A DNA stretch of 64,000 nucleotides from Rhizobium sp. G21 (GCF_014158035.1 NZ_JACFXW010000003.1:1-64000); one strand, 5' to 3'; shown: positions 28,749 through 39,132, counted from the stretch's first letter. Numbers and translations are program-made. The notes: generated from the sequence alone by a model not told the origin.

Positions 28749-29703
28749 ATGGTCGTAAACATCGCAGTATCGCGCGAGAGCAAGTCCGAAACAGTATTTC
28801 GGGGATACCGGAACTTGGATTTTCTGGTTTCGGACGCTAGCTCCGTCCAGATAATCGGAAGCCAGCTGCAGATTGACGAGATTTCCGTTCAGTGGCGCAG
28901 GGTCAGCGGTGATCTGAGGATGTCCATCCACCCGGAGGAAGAAGCAAAGATATTCTTCTTTATGATCAAGGGCGGGATCCAGCGGACTTCCGGCTCAGCC
29001 GACGACATGCCCCATTTGAATGCGGCATTTCCAACGGGACGACTGGAAACAATAGGGCTGGACGACGGATGCGAATTTATTTCGGTCTGCGTTCCCAATC
29101 GTCTGTTTCAGAGAAGGCTTTCCGAGTTGATGGGCAGGCCGATCGAAAAGCAGATCGCCTTCGTCGATTTTCCTGCTCCGCACCTGGAATCCCTGCAAAT
29201 CCTGCGAGATCATCTCAATGACTTGCAGTCTTCGAACATTCAAAGGACCTCGAAATATCTCGGCTCCCGCAACGAAAGTCTGAGAAACCTGGTGGTCGAT
29301 TGCATTCTGATGATGTTTCCCAACAACTTCAGTCCCGTTCTCAGCCAGGACACCCCCGCGTGTCGCGCCGCGGCATGTCAAGCGCGCCCTCGATTACATT
29401 CACAGCAACCCGAACCACCATTCAGAACCGCAAATGCTCGCCGACTTGAGTTCCGTGAGCAAACGGACGCTACAATATTCGTTTTTGTCGGTGATGGGTC
29501 AAACCATCAGCGATTATCAAAGATTGCTCAGGTTGCACCGCGCCCAGGAAATGGTTGTTTCCAGTCCCGACATACCCCTCAAGGTGATCGCCGAAATGTG
29601 GGGGTTTCGTTCGCATGCCGCCTTCGGCCAGAGCTTCAAGAAGGCTTTCGGCATACCGCCTTCGGAAGCCAGACGCGACAGGTTGGGATCCTCGATGGGC
29701 TGA
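28749..29703 (+). CDS. AraC-family transcriptional regulator (frameshifted by one extra base)
   Basis: About 317 residues after repair. The N-terminal part (MSIHPEEEAKIFFFMIKGG) resembles the AraC_binding_2-type sensor of proteins such as those controlling aromatic or amine catabolism. The C-terminal HTH has LADLSSVSKRTLQYSFLSV and LKVIAEMWGFRSHAAFGQSF. The break is in the five Cs at 29353-29357; removing one C gives DTPRVAPRHVKRALDYIHSN. It is the only site in the window needing a deletion rather than an insertion. No obvious target lies beside it, apart from the EAL-like gene downstream on the same strand. Confidence 0.83.
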
Positions 29704-29845
29704 CCTCGCCTCAGAATCCTGCGGGGATGCCGCCAAGCGGCGCCGATCGCCCTCGCGCTTTTACCATTTTTTACTTTTGCGACAGCATCGCTTAACGGAC
29801 TCCCGGCATCCTTGGAGCCAACATAGGCAACAGGAGCGTAATGCG

Positions 29846-30745
29846 ATGATCTCTCAAGCGTTCAGACTGGATGAAACCACTCATTCCGGACACCGCCCGA
29901 AGACGCGATACAGCGCTCCGATTTCAAACATCCCCAACCTATCCGCCGCTCGCAATGTCGCGGTCCTGCAACGGATCGATATTTTCGGCGCCGTGTGGCA
30001 GGGATCTGTGCGCACGACACTCGCGCCTCGGTTCGACATTGCGTCACGACGGATCTCGTCTGTCGAACTGTTGAATTGCCTTCATCATCCGGATTTCGGC
30101 GTGGTCGATTCCACGACGTTCCTGCCCTGCCTGAACAGCGAGCAGGCGCGCACGCTGTTTCTCTGCGACCTCGCCTATGTGCAGGAAAAGCTGCGGATCG
30201 GCAGCAACGAAACGCGGGAACTACTGGTCGACATTCCGACCAGTGCGGCGGCGCTTTCGACGCTCGGGAGCGAGATCCGGATCATCGCCCAGCACACGCC
30301 GGACCTGTTTCGGAGGCTCGAACTGACCTTGGAGGAAAAAGCGGTGGCCGCCCTTTCCCAGGATCAGACCGCACAACTGCGCGACCTCACCAAATATGGG
30401 TTGCGCTTCACTCTCCGCTGCGCCGGTCAGGGCGCGGGCGGGCAGATCGATCTGCCGTTCCAAGCCGTCAGGATCGATGCAGCCGTCACCCGCGGGATCT
30501 CGAAATCCGCCGATCAACTGGAGATGATGCGCGTCCTGGTCGCCGACGCGGCCAGACTGGGGGCCCGCGTGATCGTCGACGGGGTCGACCACGCGGCGGA
30601 TTTGATGGTCGTGAGACGGGAAACCTGTGGCGAGGCTCAGGGCGACCTGTTTGGCGCACCTGCGGGCATCGAGGATTTCAGACTGCAGCTGGCCGAGCGT
30701 CCCGAAACGCCTTCTGGCTATCGCACCGCTTGTTCCAGCCGATAA
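29846..30745 (+). CDS. Degenerate EAL-domain protein (probably catalytically inactive)
   Basis: 299 residues. The overall order of an EAL cyclic-di-GMP phosphodiesterase can be followed, but key residues are gone. SVELLNCLHHPDFGVVDSTT stands where EALxRW is expected, LELTLEEKA for the ELTE region, GLRFTLRCAGQG in place of the DDFGTG loop, VRIDAAV for KID, and VIVDGVD for AEGVE. The closing QGDLFGAP still matches. Loss of metal ligands predicts no hydrolysis, leaving a possible c-di-GMP-independent or protein-binding role. Its last 28 bases overlap the 3' end of the response regulator gene on the other strand, placing it at the edge of the chemosensory-Kai cluster. Confidence 0.7.
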   Translation: MISQAFRLDETTHSGHRPKTRYSAPISNIPNLSAARNVAVLQRIDIFGAVWQGSVRTTLAPRFDIASRRISSVELLNCLHHPDFGVVDSTTFLPCLNSEQARTLFLCDLAYVQEKLRIGSNETRELLVDIPTSAAALSTLGSEIRIIAQHTPDLFRRLELTLEEKAVAALSQDQTAQLRDLTKYGLRFTLRCAGQGAGGQIDLPFQAVRIDAAVTRGISKSADQLEMMRVLVADAARLGARVIVDGVDHAADLMVVRRETCGEAQGDLFGAPAGIEDFRLQLAERPETPSGYRTACSSR

Positions 30746-31419
30746 CCAGCGCCGCGGGCCGTCATGAGGAAGTCCGCCCCGGATGTGTCAAGCGCAGAGA
30801 GTTTCTTGCGGATTCGGCCGACATAGACATCTAGCGTCTTATCGCCGGGGACGTAGTTGCGGAAGAAGGCATGCTTGTAGATGGCTGACTTACTGCAGTT
30901 GCGGCCAGCGTTTTCGTGGAGATAGCCGATAATACGCGCTTCCGCATCGGTCAGCGTCTGCGATTCGGAATCGAGCCGTAATTGTTGCTTCTGGAGATCA
31001 CACTCGCAACGGCCGATCATGAAGACGGCAGCTTGCCGATCGACGCGCGTCGAATTGCGGACGCTGACCAGTCGTGACACCCTGGCCTGAAGCTCCCGCA
31101 CGGAAAACGGTTTCATCAGATAGTCGTCGGCGCCGACATCGAAGATGCCGGCCCGCGTCTCCGGCGTTCCCGAGCCGGAAATCATCACGATCGGAACCGA
31201 GGAGTTCGAGCGGATCGTTCGCAATATCCCGAGACCGTCTCCGTCCGGCAGGTGTATATCGAGCACCACGGCGTCGAAGCGCATCAATTCCGAACCGAAT
31301 ATCAAATTGAGCGACTGGGCGTATGTGGACACGAAATGAAGGCTGTCGCCAGGCATCGGCCATGCGGCTTTCACGGTCTTGCAAATCAGGATGTCGTCTT
31401 CCACAAAAAGTATATCCAT
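30718..31419 (-). CDS. OmpR/PhoB-type response regulator
   Basis: 233 residues. A receiver domain (ILFVEDD start, phospho-acceptor Asp in AVVLDIHLPDGDG, conserved Lys in DDYLMKPFS) is joined to a winged-helix DNA-binding domain ending FLMTARGAGYRLEQ. The start at 31419 gives MDILFVEDD; the frame is open further upstream without support. It lies 83 bases after the hybrid kinase on the same strand, so that kinase is the likely partner. The 3' end overlaps the degenerate EAL gene tail to tail. Confidence 0.9.
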   Translation of the reverse strand: MDILFVEDDILICKTVKAAWPMPGDSLHFVSTYAQSLNLIFGSELMRFDAVVLDIHLPDGDGLGILRTIRSNSSVPIVMISGSGTPETRAGIFDVGADDYLMKPFSVRELQARVSRLVSVRNSTRVDRQAAVFMIGRCECDLQKQQLRLDSESQTLTDAEARIIGYLHENAGRNCSKSAIYKHAFFRNYVPGDKTLDVYVGRIRKKLSALDTSGADFLMTARGAGYRLEQAVR

Positions 31420-31502
31420 CGATATCGCCTCATTCTTATAAATCTGGTGCGTCCGGCTGGGACGATCCGTCCGCGCATTGGACGGATATCGCGCGTCTCG
31501 GT

Positions 31503-33241
31503 TCAACGAGATCCGCTTGCGCCGCGCTGCGGCAGAAGGGCTTTCAGCTTCGCCGCAAGATCGCGTTGCCTGTAGGGTTTCGCCAGAAGGTGATCCGCAA
31601 ACTTCGCCCGCATGGCGGCGTCGAGCGCATCGGCATAGCCCGACGTGATCAGAAATGGCATTGCCGGATAGCGTTGCCGAACCGTTTTCACCAGAGTCAG
31701 ACCATCCATGTCGCCGGCCATGACGATATCGGTAAACAGCAGGTCGAAACTGTCATCGCCGCTGAGCGAGGCGAGGGCCTCTGCGGCGTTCGCCACACCA
31801 ACCACCCGGTAGCCGAGATTGCAGAGCTGACGGCTGACGGACCGCCTGACCATGTCGTCATCTTCGACGAGCAGAATACGATGGTCGGAACCTGACGTGT
31901 CGGGCGCCCCGGCGGGGGCTCGGGAGAAACCACGATATCGGCGCGGGGCAGCCAGAGTCGCACCGCCGTGCCAACATCGGGCGTCGAGGCGATGGATACA
32001 TTGCCTCCGGATTGTTTGATGAAGCCGAATACGACGCTCAACCCGAGGCCGGAACCCTTGCCAGCAGGTTTCGTGGTGAAGAACGGTTCGAGCGCGCGCG
32101 CCAGCGTCGCCGCATCCATGCCGCAACCCGTGTCCGAAACCGTCAAGGCGACATACCGGCCAGGAGGCAGATCCGGCTTGCCCGGCATGTCCATCGCCGT
32201 GACATCGACAGCCTCCAGCCCCATGGTGACGGCGCCCCCTTTCGGCATGGCGTCGCGCGCGTTGAGACAGAGATTGATGACCGCGTTCTCGAGTTGAGAC
32301 CGATCCGCCAGGACCGAATGCGATTCGATTCCGGTCGGCAACACGATCCTGACATTCTCGCCGATGGTGCGACGAAGAAGCATCTCGATACCGGCAAGCA
32401 GTTCGCGCAAATCGATCGCCTGGGGCGCGAGCGTCTGGCGGCGTGCAAACGCCAGCAGGCGATTGGTGAGCGCGGCGCCACGCTCTGAGGCCATGACGAT
32501 CAGCTCCGCCGAACCGCGACGCTCCTCGTCATGTTCGAGGCTGGCCAGCAGCGCTTCGCCATTGCCCATGATGACCATCAACAGATTGTTGAAGTCATGT
32601 GCGACGCCGCCGGTCAACTGGCCCAGCGCATCGAGCCTCTGCATCTGCCGGATCTGCTCTTCATTCGCCTTTTGGTCGGTGATGTCCACATGCATGACGA
32701 CGGCGCCTTTCTCGGCGCTTTCGGCGAGGGGGGCGACGATCAGGCGGAACCAGGGCCGTGACGCCAGGCCTTCGATCCGATATTCGGCCGCGAACTGGGA
32801 TTGCTCGCGACTCAACACCGCTTTCACGCCGGAGGCGACCGACGCGACATCGACGCCGCCGAAGATTGCGCCTGGCTTCCAGAAATCGAAGTAGTTTTCA
32901 CCGACCGCGAGCCCCGGGCCTTTCGAGAGCGTTTGGGCGAAGGCGAGCCATACGGCGTTGATGGCCCTTACTTCGCCCGTTGCGCTCAACAAGGCCACAT
33001 GTGCCGGAAGCGCGTCGAGGATGGCCGGCTGTTCAGCGGCGAACGCCTGATAGGCCAGCGCCTGATCGCGGAAATGCGTCTGTGTCTCCGGGAGCAGAAG
33101 CAGGTTGCCTGACGCCGGCATGACGGCGTCGACCAGTCCGTTGGTCAGGGCCAGTATCTGTTGCTGCGTTTCCTGGAGCCGTTCGACAAGCCGCGCCAAC
33201 TCGTCGTCGAAGTCTTCGAGCGCTCTCCGGGGCGCAGTCAC
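31503..33241 (-). CDS. Hybrid histidine kinase with PAS-like domain and C-terminal receiver (frameshifted)
   Basis: About 579 residues. An N-terminal coiled region (ARLVERLQETQQQILALTNG) is followed by a PAS-like sensor from about residue 75 (LPAHVALLSATGEVRAINAV). Next come a HisKA dimerisation helix with the phospho-histidine in LTGGVAHDFNNLL, then an HATPase domain (NLCLNARDAMP, DTGCGMD, KGSGLGLSVVFGF). One missing base near 31907 separates a C-terminal receiver domain (RILLVEDDDMVRRSV, Asp in LLFTDIVMAGD, Lys in LLAKPYR). No membrane segment is visible, so it is cytosolic. Its start overlaps the kaiB stop (ATGA). A soluble kinase directly after kaiB is the arrangement known from other proteobacterial KaiBC loci, where it is the proposed output partner. 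Confidence 0.9.
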
Positions 33242-33522
33242 GAGCGTCCCGCTCCACCGCCGATCACGTCGATCAGGACGGACGTCTCGCTGAGATCACC
33301 GGCGATCCGCCTCGTCTTGCCGCCGACGGTGACCGCCAGCATAGGCGTCAACAGAACCCGTTCGCTCAGCGCCCGTTGAGGTTCGTCGAACAGGTCGACG
33401 ATTTCGATTTCGTAGCATTCGGCAACATGGGAATCGCAGAAAGCGCGAAGGTTCATCACCGCTTTCTGCGAATTCGGGGCATTTCCCGCCACATAAAGTC
33501 GAAAGTGAACGTTTGCAACCAT
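33238..33522 (-). CDS. kaiB: KaiB-family protein
   Basis: 94 residues with the thioredoxin-like KaiB pattern: FRLYVAGNAPNSQKAVMNL, then EIEIVDLFDEPQRALSERVL and LTPMLAVTVGG, the last including the cis-proline motif. In cyanobacteria KaiB switches fold and binds the KaiC CI ring; proteobacterial homologs are less well understood. It lies 106 bases after kaiC and overlaps the kinase gene, so kaiC-kaiB-kinase form a unit. No KaiA gene is present, as expected outside cyanobacteria. Confidence 0.88.
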   Translation of the reverse strand: MVANVHFRLYVAGNAPNSQKAVMNLRAFCDSHVAECYEIEIVDLFDEPQRALSERVLLTPMLAVTVGGKTRRIAGDLSETSVLIDVIGGGAGRS

Positions 33523-33628
33523 CAGGAATGACCTTGCGGATTAGAACCGATCGCGTCCCCTCGGCGCATTTGGCGTAGGGTTGTGAGGCTGTCGACGGCC
33601 GTGACTTCACTTTGGCCAATTCCGGCGA

Positions 33629-35248
33629 TCAGCTGTGCAAAGTCTTCTTTTTACCCGCGAGTTGCTGTTGCAAGGCGTCGATCTGGCTTTGCAGGATGAC
33701 GGTTTCAGTCGATAGCGCATTTGACTTTCGCTGCAACATCGCCTTGCGCTCGATTTTCGCTTGACGATCGGCGGATTCTTTTTCCCACCGCAAGGCCCCC
33801 ATCAGGACTTCGCCGCCTGCGGTGTAGACGTCGGCGAGCGAAATGCCCGAAGCGCTGAGAACGAGTTCTCGCACCTGGTTGGAATGATTGCTGCCGCGCG
33901 ACTTGATGATCGACAGGGCGCGATTGCGTTCACCGGCATGAACCAGATAATTGAGATGGATCCAAGTGTCGGCCAGCGTCGAGATTTGCGCGGCTGTGCC
34001 CTCGGAAAGCGGATTGTCGCCTTCCAGCAGGCTCGTGCACACCAGGGTGATGCCCTCCGCCTTGGACCAATCGATGAGACGCTCGATGACGTTTCTGGCT
34101 GTGCCGGAATTGCCTGATTTCGACAGCGCGGAGATAGGGTCGACGACAACGCATCGCGCCTGGTGTTTATGCGCGAGCTCCCGGATCCGCATGAGGTGAA
34201 TTTCGGCGCTCGCAGTGGTCGAACGCGACGTCTTGAACAGCAAGACGCCGGACTTCAGATGGCTGTCCAAGTCGAGGTTGACGGCAGCTAGATTGCGCAC
34301 CACTTCTTCCTCCGGCGAATCGAGCGTCACGAACAGGGTTCTCTCGCCACGGCTGCAGGCGCTCACCGCGAAAGCGCCGGCCAATGTCGTCTTCGCTGTG
34401 CCGGGCGATCCGGTCAGGAGAATGCCGGCGCCGCGATAATAGCCGCCGTCGAGCATCGTATCGAGCCGGTCCACACCGCTCGACATACGCTCGGTCGACG
34501 CCTTGGGGCGCTGACTGCGCGCCTCGTTTCCGAACGCGACCTCGATCCCCTGAGGCCCGATCCCGAAAGGAGTAGCGTTCTCCTCGAAGGAGGATCCGCG
34601 AAACTTGCCGATGCGGATATTGCGCTGGGATGTCGACTCGATCATGTCGTGCCGCAGGAAGATCGAGCAGTCGACCATGAATTGCAGAAATTCCAGTGCT
34701 TCGGACGTGGCTCCCGCAGCCAGCGGACTGGCCTTGGCGGTGATCAGCGCCGTCAGGCCATGGTCGTTGAGCCATTCATGCAGACGATAGGTTTCGCGCC
34801 GCGCCAACTGTCTGTTTTCGAAGAGATCGAGGACCATGTCGATCGCGTCGAACACCACGCGCTTCGCCCCGAGTTCCTTTACCTTGATCTCCAGCGCGGC
34901 GAGCATGCCTCCGAGATCGAAGCGGCCGGATTGAAGGAGTTCGTAACTCGGCTGGGCGTCGATGAAGAAGAGGTTTTCACGCTGCAGCTCCGCGAGGTCC
35001 CAACCGAAGGAATTGGCGTTCGCCAAGATTCGCTGCGAACTTTCTTCGAAGGCGACGAAGATGCCGGGCTCTCCGCAGAGTTTGGCGCCATTGACCAGCG
35101 TCTGCAGCGCGAGCACGGTTTTGCCGGAGCCGGGCCCTCCTTCGATCAGCGTTGTCCGCCCCGTCGGCAGACCGCCGCGCATCACGCCGTCTAGTCCGAA
35201 TATGCCGGTCGCCGATTTGCCGACCGAATCCATAACATTGTCAGTCAT
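33629..35248 (-). CDS. kaiC: KaiC-family double-domain ATPase
   Basis: 539 residues, two RecA-like repeats. CI has Walker A GGPGSGKT (residues 37-44) and the paired acidic motif FVAFEES. CII has Walker A GSPGTAKT, but the matching motif reads FVTLDS, so the expected catalytic glutamate is replaced. The CII phosphorylation segment AAQISTLADT keeps Ser423 and Thr424, corresponding to S431/T432 of cyanobacterial KaiC; Thr418 matches T426. After CII the protein ends in a coiled-coil-like tail (LSTETVILQSQIDALQQQL), not a KaiA-binding peptide. The ATG at 35248 has AAAGGA 8 bases upstream, supporting an independent start even though the frame is open into the parA gene. Confidence 0.88.
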   Translation of the reverse strand: MTDNVMDSVGKSATGIFGLDGVMRGGLPTGRTTLIEGGPGSGKTVLALQTLVNGAKLCGEPGIFVAFEESSQRILANANSFGWDLAELQRENLFFIDAQPSYELLQSGRFDLGGMLAALEIKVKELGAKRVVFDAIDMVLDLFENRQLARRETYRLHEWLNDHGLTALITAKASPLAAGATSEALEFLQFMVDCSIFLRHDMIESTSQRNIRIGKFRGSSFEENATPFGIGPQGIEVAFGNEARSQRPKASTERMSSGVDRLDTMLDGGYYRGAGILLTGSPGTAKTTLAGAFAVSACSRGERTLFVTLDSPEEEVVRNLAAVNLDLDSHLKSGVLLFKTSRSTTASAEIHLMRIRELAHKHQARCVVVDPISALSKSGNSGTARNVIERLIDWSKAEGITLVCTSLLEGDNPLSEGTAAQISTLADTWIHLNYLVHAGERNRALSIIKSRGSNHSNQVRELVLSASGISLADVYTAGGEVLMGALRWEKESADRQAKIERKAMLQRKSNALSTETVILQSQIDALQQQLAGKKKTLHS

Positions 35249-36087
35249 TGACTGTTCCTTTGAAATTAAATGCATCTCGCCCCCTGGCGACGTTTGATGG
35301 GGAAACCATCGACCCAGTATGGAGTGCGTCAATGCTGCATAATCCTGAGCGCCACGGCCCGAAGGCATGTAGTCGTAAATCGGCTGGCCCGCCGCGAAAG
35401 CCTCTGCGAGCCGTATGTCCGAGCGGATGGGATCGAGGATTCGACGCTCGCCGAAGTCATGGCGCAGCGTCTCGATCATCCGACGGTGAACCAACACTGT
35501 CGGATTGGCCATGACCGGCAGCAGAGCCACATGGTGGAGGCGCTGCATCGCGCCGAGGCGCACCGAGAGGAACACCCTGCTGAACTGGCGCACGCCCTCG
35601 ATGGCGAGCGGATGGGGCACGAACGGCACGATGACGGCGTTGGACGCGGCCAGCGCGGTCACCATCAAGGCATCGAGGGAAGGAGGCGTATCGATGACGA
35701 CGACGTCATAAGCCTCCCGCATGCGCGGTGTCGTGAGCGCCCTTGCGAGCAGGTCGGGTGAAACATTGCCTCCCGGATGCGTCGAGCCGATGTCGGCCGG
35801 TGCGATGTCCGGCCAATCCCTCCGCGCCGTCTGCATGCGAATGGACGCCTGCAAGGCCTCGGGACCGTTCGAAAAGACCGCGTGGGCGGTCGGTTCGCCA
35901 CGACCGGCGACCGCGCCGAACGCCAGACCCGAATGCCCCTGGGTGTCGAAATCGATCAGTAGGCTGCGCAAGCCGCTGCGGGCGAAGCCGGCCGCCAGGT
36001 TGACGGCCGTCGTGGTCTTGCCCGTTCCCCCTTGCGGTTGGCGACCGATATCACGAAAGGAGCGGTCGTTTCGATGGTGGCGCGCAT
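35241..36087 (-). CDS. ParA/Soj-family ATPase upstream of kaiC (frameshifted; apparent fusion to KaiC)
   Basis: About 282 residues if separate from KaiC. The ATG at 36087 gives MRATIETTAPFVISVANRKG; one missing G near 36027 must be restored to read into GGTGKTTTAVNLAAGF, the deviant Walker A of ParA. VVVIDTPPSLDAL is the Walker B region. As written the frame runs on into kaiC, but a run of five Cs (plus strand) lies at 35280-35284 right at the junction. One more base there would end ParA at 35241 with an 8-base overlap into kaiC; one fewer would end it at 35266. ParA-like proteins in chemosensory clusters (PpfA, ParC) position cytoplasmic or polar arrays; that role is the best inference here. 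Confidence 0.8.
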
Positions 36088-36113
36088 TCATCGCTCCTGT
36101 CCTGAGCTTGTCG

Positions 36114-36362
36114 TCATAGCTTGGCTGGGCCGCCTGTCAGGCGCTGGAGGGCTTGGGCGCTGAAGCGATCGTCGGGAAGCGTTGTCACGCGGACGCCGGA
36201 GGCGACGATGGCCTGGAAGGCTGCGGCATGCAGATGGGTGACGCCGGTCATATCCAACTCCGACTTGGAGTTGCCGATCAGCCACTGGAAAATCTCCTCG
36301 GCCTCTTCCACGGTGCAGTTGCCCGACAGGACGGTCTTTTTCTTGAGTTTGCGTATCGGCAT
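36114..36362 (-). CDS. STAS-domain-like small protein
   Basis: 82 residues, resembling an anti-sigma-factor-antagonist/STAS fold: TVLSGNCTVEEAEEIFQWL, then SKSELDMTGVTHLHAAAFQA, where an Asp-rich strand ends in the usual turn followed by the helix carrying a histidine/alanine pair rather than the phospho-serine. The ATG at 36362 overlaps the cheA stop (TGATG) and has AAGGAG 8 bases upstream; a GTG three bases earlier is possible. STAS-like proteins appear in several alternative chemosensory operons as accessory scaffolds. Confidence 0.7.
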   Translation of the reverse strand: MPIRKLKKKTVLSGNCTVEEAEEIFQWLIGNSKSELDMTGVTHLHAAAFQAIVASGVRVTTLPDDRFSAQALQRLTGGPAKL

Positions 36363-39132
36363 CACAACAACTCCTTCAGGTTTAGCACCAGCAATACGCT
36401 GCCGTCGCCCAGCAGGGCGCTGCCGCTGAAGCCTCGGATATTGGCGAGCGGGCCTTCCAGCGGCTTGAGGATGACGTCGATCGTCTGGGCGAAGCCATCC
36501 ACGATGATCCCGACCGTCTGGCCGGCGACGCGCACCACCAGGATCGCATATTCATCATCCGCGTTGGGCTGTGCTGCGCTGGCGCAGCGGAGCAACTGGC
36601 TGGCGTCATAGAGTGGCACGATCCGTCCGCGCAGCACCGCGGTGCGCTGAGCCTTGAAGGCGTGGATGTCCCTGCTGGCCACGCGCACCGTCTCGACCAC
36701 GCTTTCCATCGGCACGCCGTAATGTTGCTCGGCGATCTGGACCATCATCACGTTCGAGACGCTCATCGACAGAGGCAGCGACAACAGAATGCGGGTTCCT
36801 TTGCCCTTCTCGCTGGTCAGCCTCACCTGGCCGCCGACTTTTCGAGGCTGGACTTGACGACGTCCATGCCGACGCCGCGGCCGGAGAGATTCGATATTTG
36901 GTCCGCGGTGGAGAATCCGGCGGCGAACACCAGCTGGACGGCCTCCGCGTCGGTCAACGTCTCGAGCCGCGCCTCATCGATCAGCCCCTTTTCGAAGGCC
37001 TTCCGCTTGACCACGTCGGGGTCGATGCCTTTGCCGTCGTCCTCGATCTCGATGAGGACGCGGTCGTCTTCCTGGCTCGCGCGCACCGTCAGTCGGCCTT
37101 CTTCTGCCTTGCTGTTGGCGCGGCGCACTTCCGGGGTCTCCAAGCCATGGTCCAGGCTGTTGCGCAGAATATGGATCATCGGATCGGACAGGGATTCGAC
37201 GATGTTCTTGTCGGCTTCGGTTTCCTCTCCTTCGACAACCAGCTTCACGACCTTGCCGAGCTGACGGGCGACATCGCGCACCAGACGGGGAAAGCGTTGA
37301 AACACCGCGCCGACTGGCAGCATACGCACCTGCATGATGCCGTCCTGCATTTCCTCGGCGATACGGTTGATGATCGCATATTGCGACTTCAGTTCCCTGC
37401 TGAGTTCACGCGAGCCAAAGTGGTCTTCCGCCCGGGCGGCGAGATAAGGCAGCGCATTCTTGGCCACGACCATTTCACCGATCAGTTCCATCAGCCGATC
37501 GACCTTTTCCTGCGGCACCTTGAGGACACGAACGCCCCGATCGCCTCCGCCGGGCTCGGTTGTTCTGCGCCCGGCCTCGCCGACGTCGGGACCCGGCAGG
37601 GCCTGTGGCGCCGTAGCGCCGCTCATGGCCGTCTCGAGCGCCCGCTCTGGCGTCGCCCGCAGTTTCTCTTGGGCCGGTAGAACGCCTTCCATGGTCTCGA
37701 GCGCGGGCGCCAGGGTAGGCGCAGCCGCTCTTTCCCTGACGATCGTATCGCCGGTCCGGATGTCCTCTATGAAGGCGAGAAGCGGCTCGACCTCGCCGGA
37801 TTGCTGCGCACGCCGTGTCGCGTCGTCGAGCCGTTCCATCACGTCCACGCGTCCGGCCACCGTCAGCAGACTGGCCAGGACGTTGCGAGCCGAAAGGACG
37901 CGCCCCGGCCGTTCTGAGGCATGGGCCGAGCACGACAGCATCGACGCCTGCGCGCCGACGAGATCATTCCAGGCTTCGAGGTCGTCGCTATCGAGCGACG
38001 GCAGCGGCGGAGTCTGGGGCCGAACGACATCGTCGGCTTGATCCTCGACGTCCGGCTTCTCCGCGGCCGCCGCCATTTCAGGCAGTGACTTCCAATCCGG
38101 GAGTTCATCGGCTGCGAGCGCATCCACGAGATACGAGATCGTATCGCGAGGGACGCCGGCATCCAGCAGCCGTTGCAGCCAGCGCAGACCCGAAGCGGCG
38201 CGCAACACGGGATTGATCATGTCCAATGCGGCGTCGACTGCAGCTCGCAGGCCTGCAAGATCGTCGGCCGCCAAGCGTTCGCGCGCCTCCTCGATGAATA
38301 TCGGACCGATCATCGAATTCTGCTCCAGTTCTTCGCCGCCGGCGGGCAAAGCCAGGGCGAAGACGGGCATGTCGTAGATTGCGATCTGGTCCGGGACATA
38401 TCGGAAGTGATGTTCGATGGCCTCCCGGTCGGCTGAACTGACCAGGTCGAATTGAAGATTGCAGCGGTAGACGTCGAGCGCGTCGGCGTCGGGCCAAGGA
38501 TCCGGCGCGATGACGTCGAACAGCACCATCCCGGGCGAATTGCGTATCAGGAGCAGCGGGTCCTCGCCCTTGAAGAAACAATCGGGCTCAGGGCGATACC
38601 GGACCGCGATCGACAGGTCGACGCCTCCAAACGCGTCGAAAGCGGAAGCCCGTTCGTCATCGGCAATTCTCGCCAGCCATGTCCAGTCCGACGGCGGCGG
38701 CATCGCCTCGGGTTCTTCCAGATGCGCGTCGACATCGATATCGTCACGCTTCGGAAGCAGGCGTCGAAGACTGGCGGCGATCTCGCTCGACGGTTGCAGG
38801 TATCTCTGCGGAATCGTCCCGTCGTCGCCGACGTCGTTGAGCAGATTGCTGACGAAATCCATCGCGTCCAGCAAGGCGTCGGTGAGTTCCGGATCCATTT
38901 CTAGGCTGTGGTCGCGGACGCGATCCAGCAAGTCCTCGGCGGCGTGCACGACGCTGGTGAGGATCGGCATGTCGAACAGACCGGAATTCCCTTTAAGCGT
39001 GTGAACCGCCCGAAATATCTCGCCGATCAAGACTTCGTTGCCCGGGCGTTCCTCCAACAGCAGCAGTTTATCACCGATTTGTTCGAGGAAGTCGCGCGCC
39101 TCGATCAGGAATTGCTCGAGAAGCGGGCTCAC
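36362..39132 (-). CDS. cheA: Chemotaxis histidine kinase CheA (frameshifted near the C-terminus)
   Basis: About 923 residues, longer than classical CheA. An N-terminal Hpt domain carries the phospho-histidine in FRAVHTLKGNSGLF. A long middle part includes DCFFKGEDPLLLIRNSPGM, a feature of an alternative CheA group. Dimerisation (RVLKVPQEKVDRLMELIGEM) and ATPase motifs (HILRNSLDHGLE, DDGKGID, GRGVGMDVVKS) follow. One missing base near 36838 separates the CheW-like P5 domain (RILLSLPLSMSVSNVMMVQI, GFSGSALLGDGSVLLVLNL). Start is GTG at 39132, overlapping the cheY stop. No separate flagellar gene is near, so output is probably not flagellar. Confidence 0.92.
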
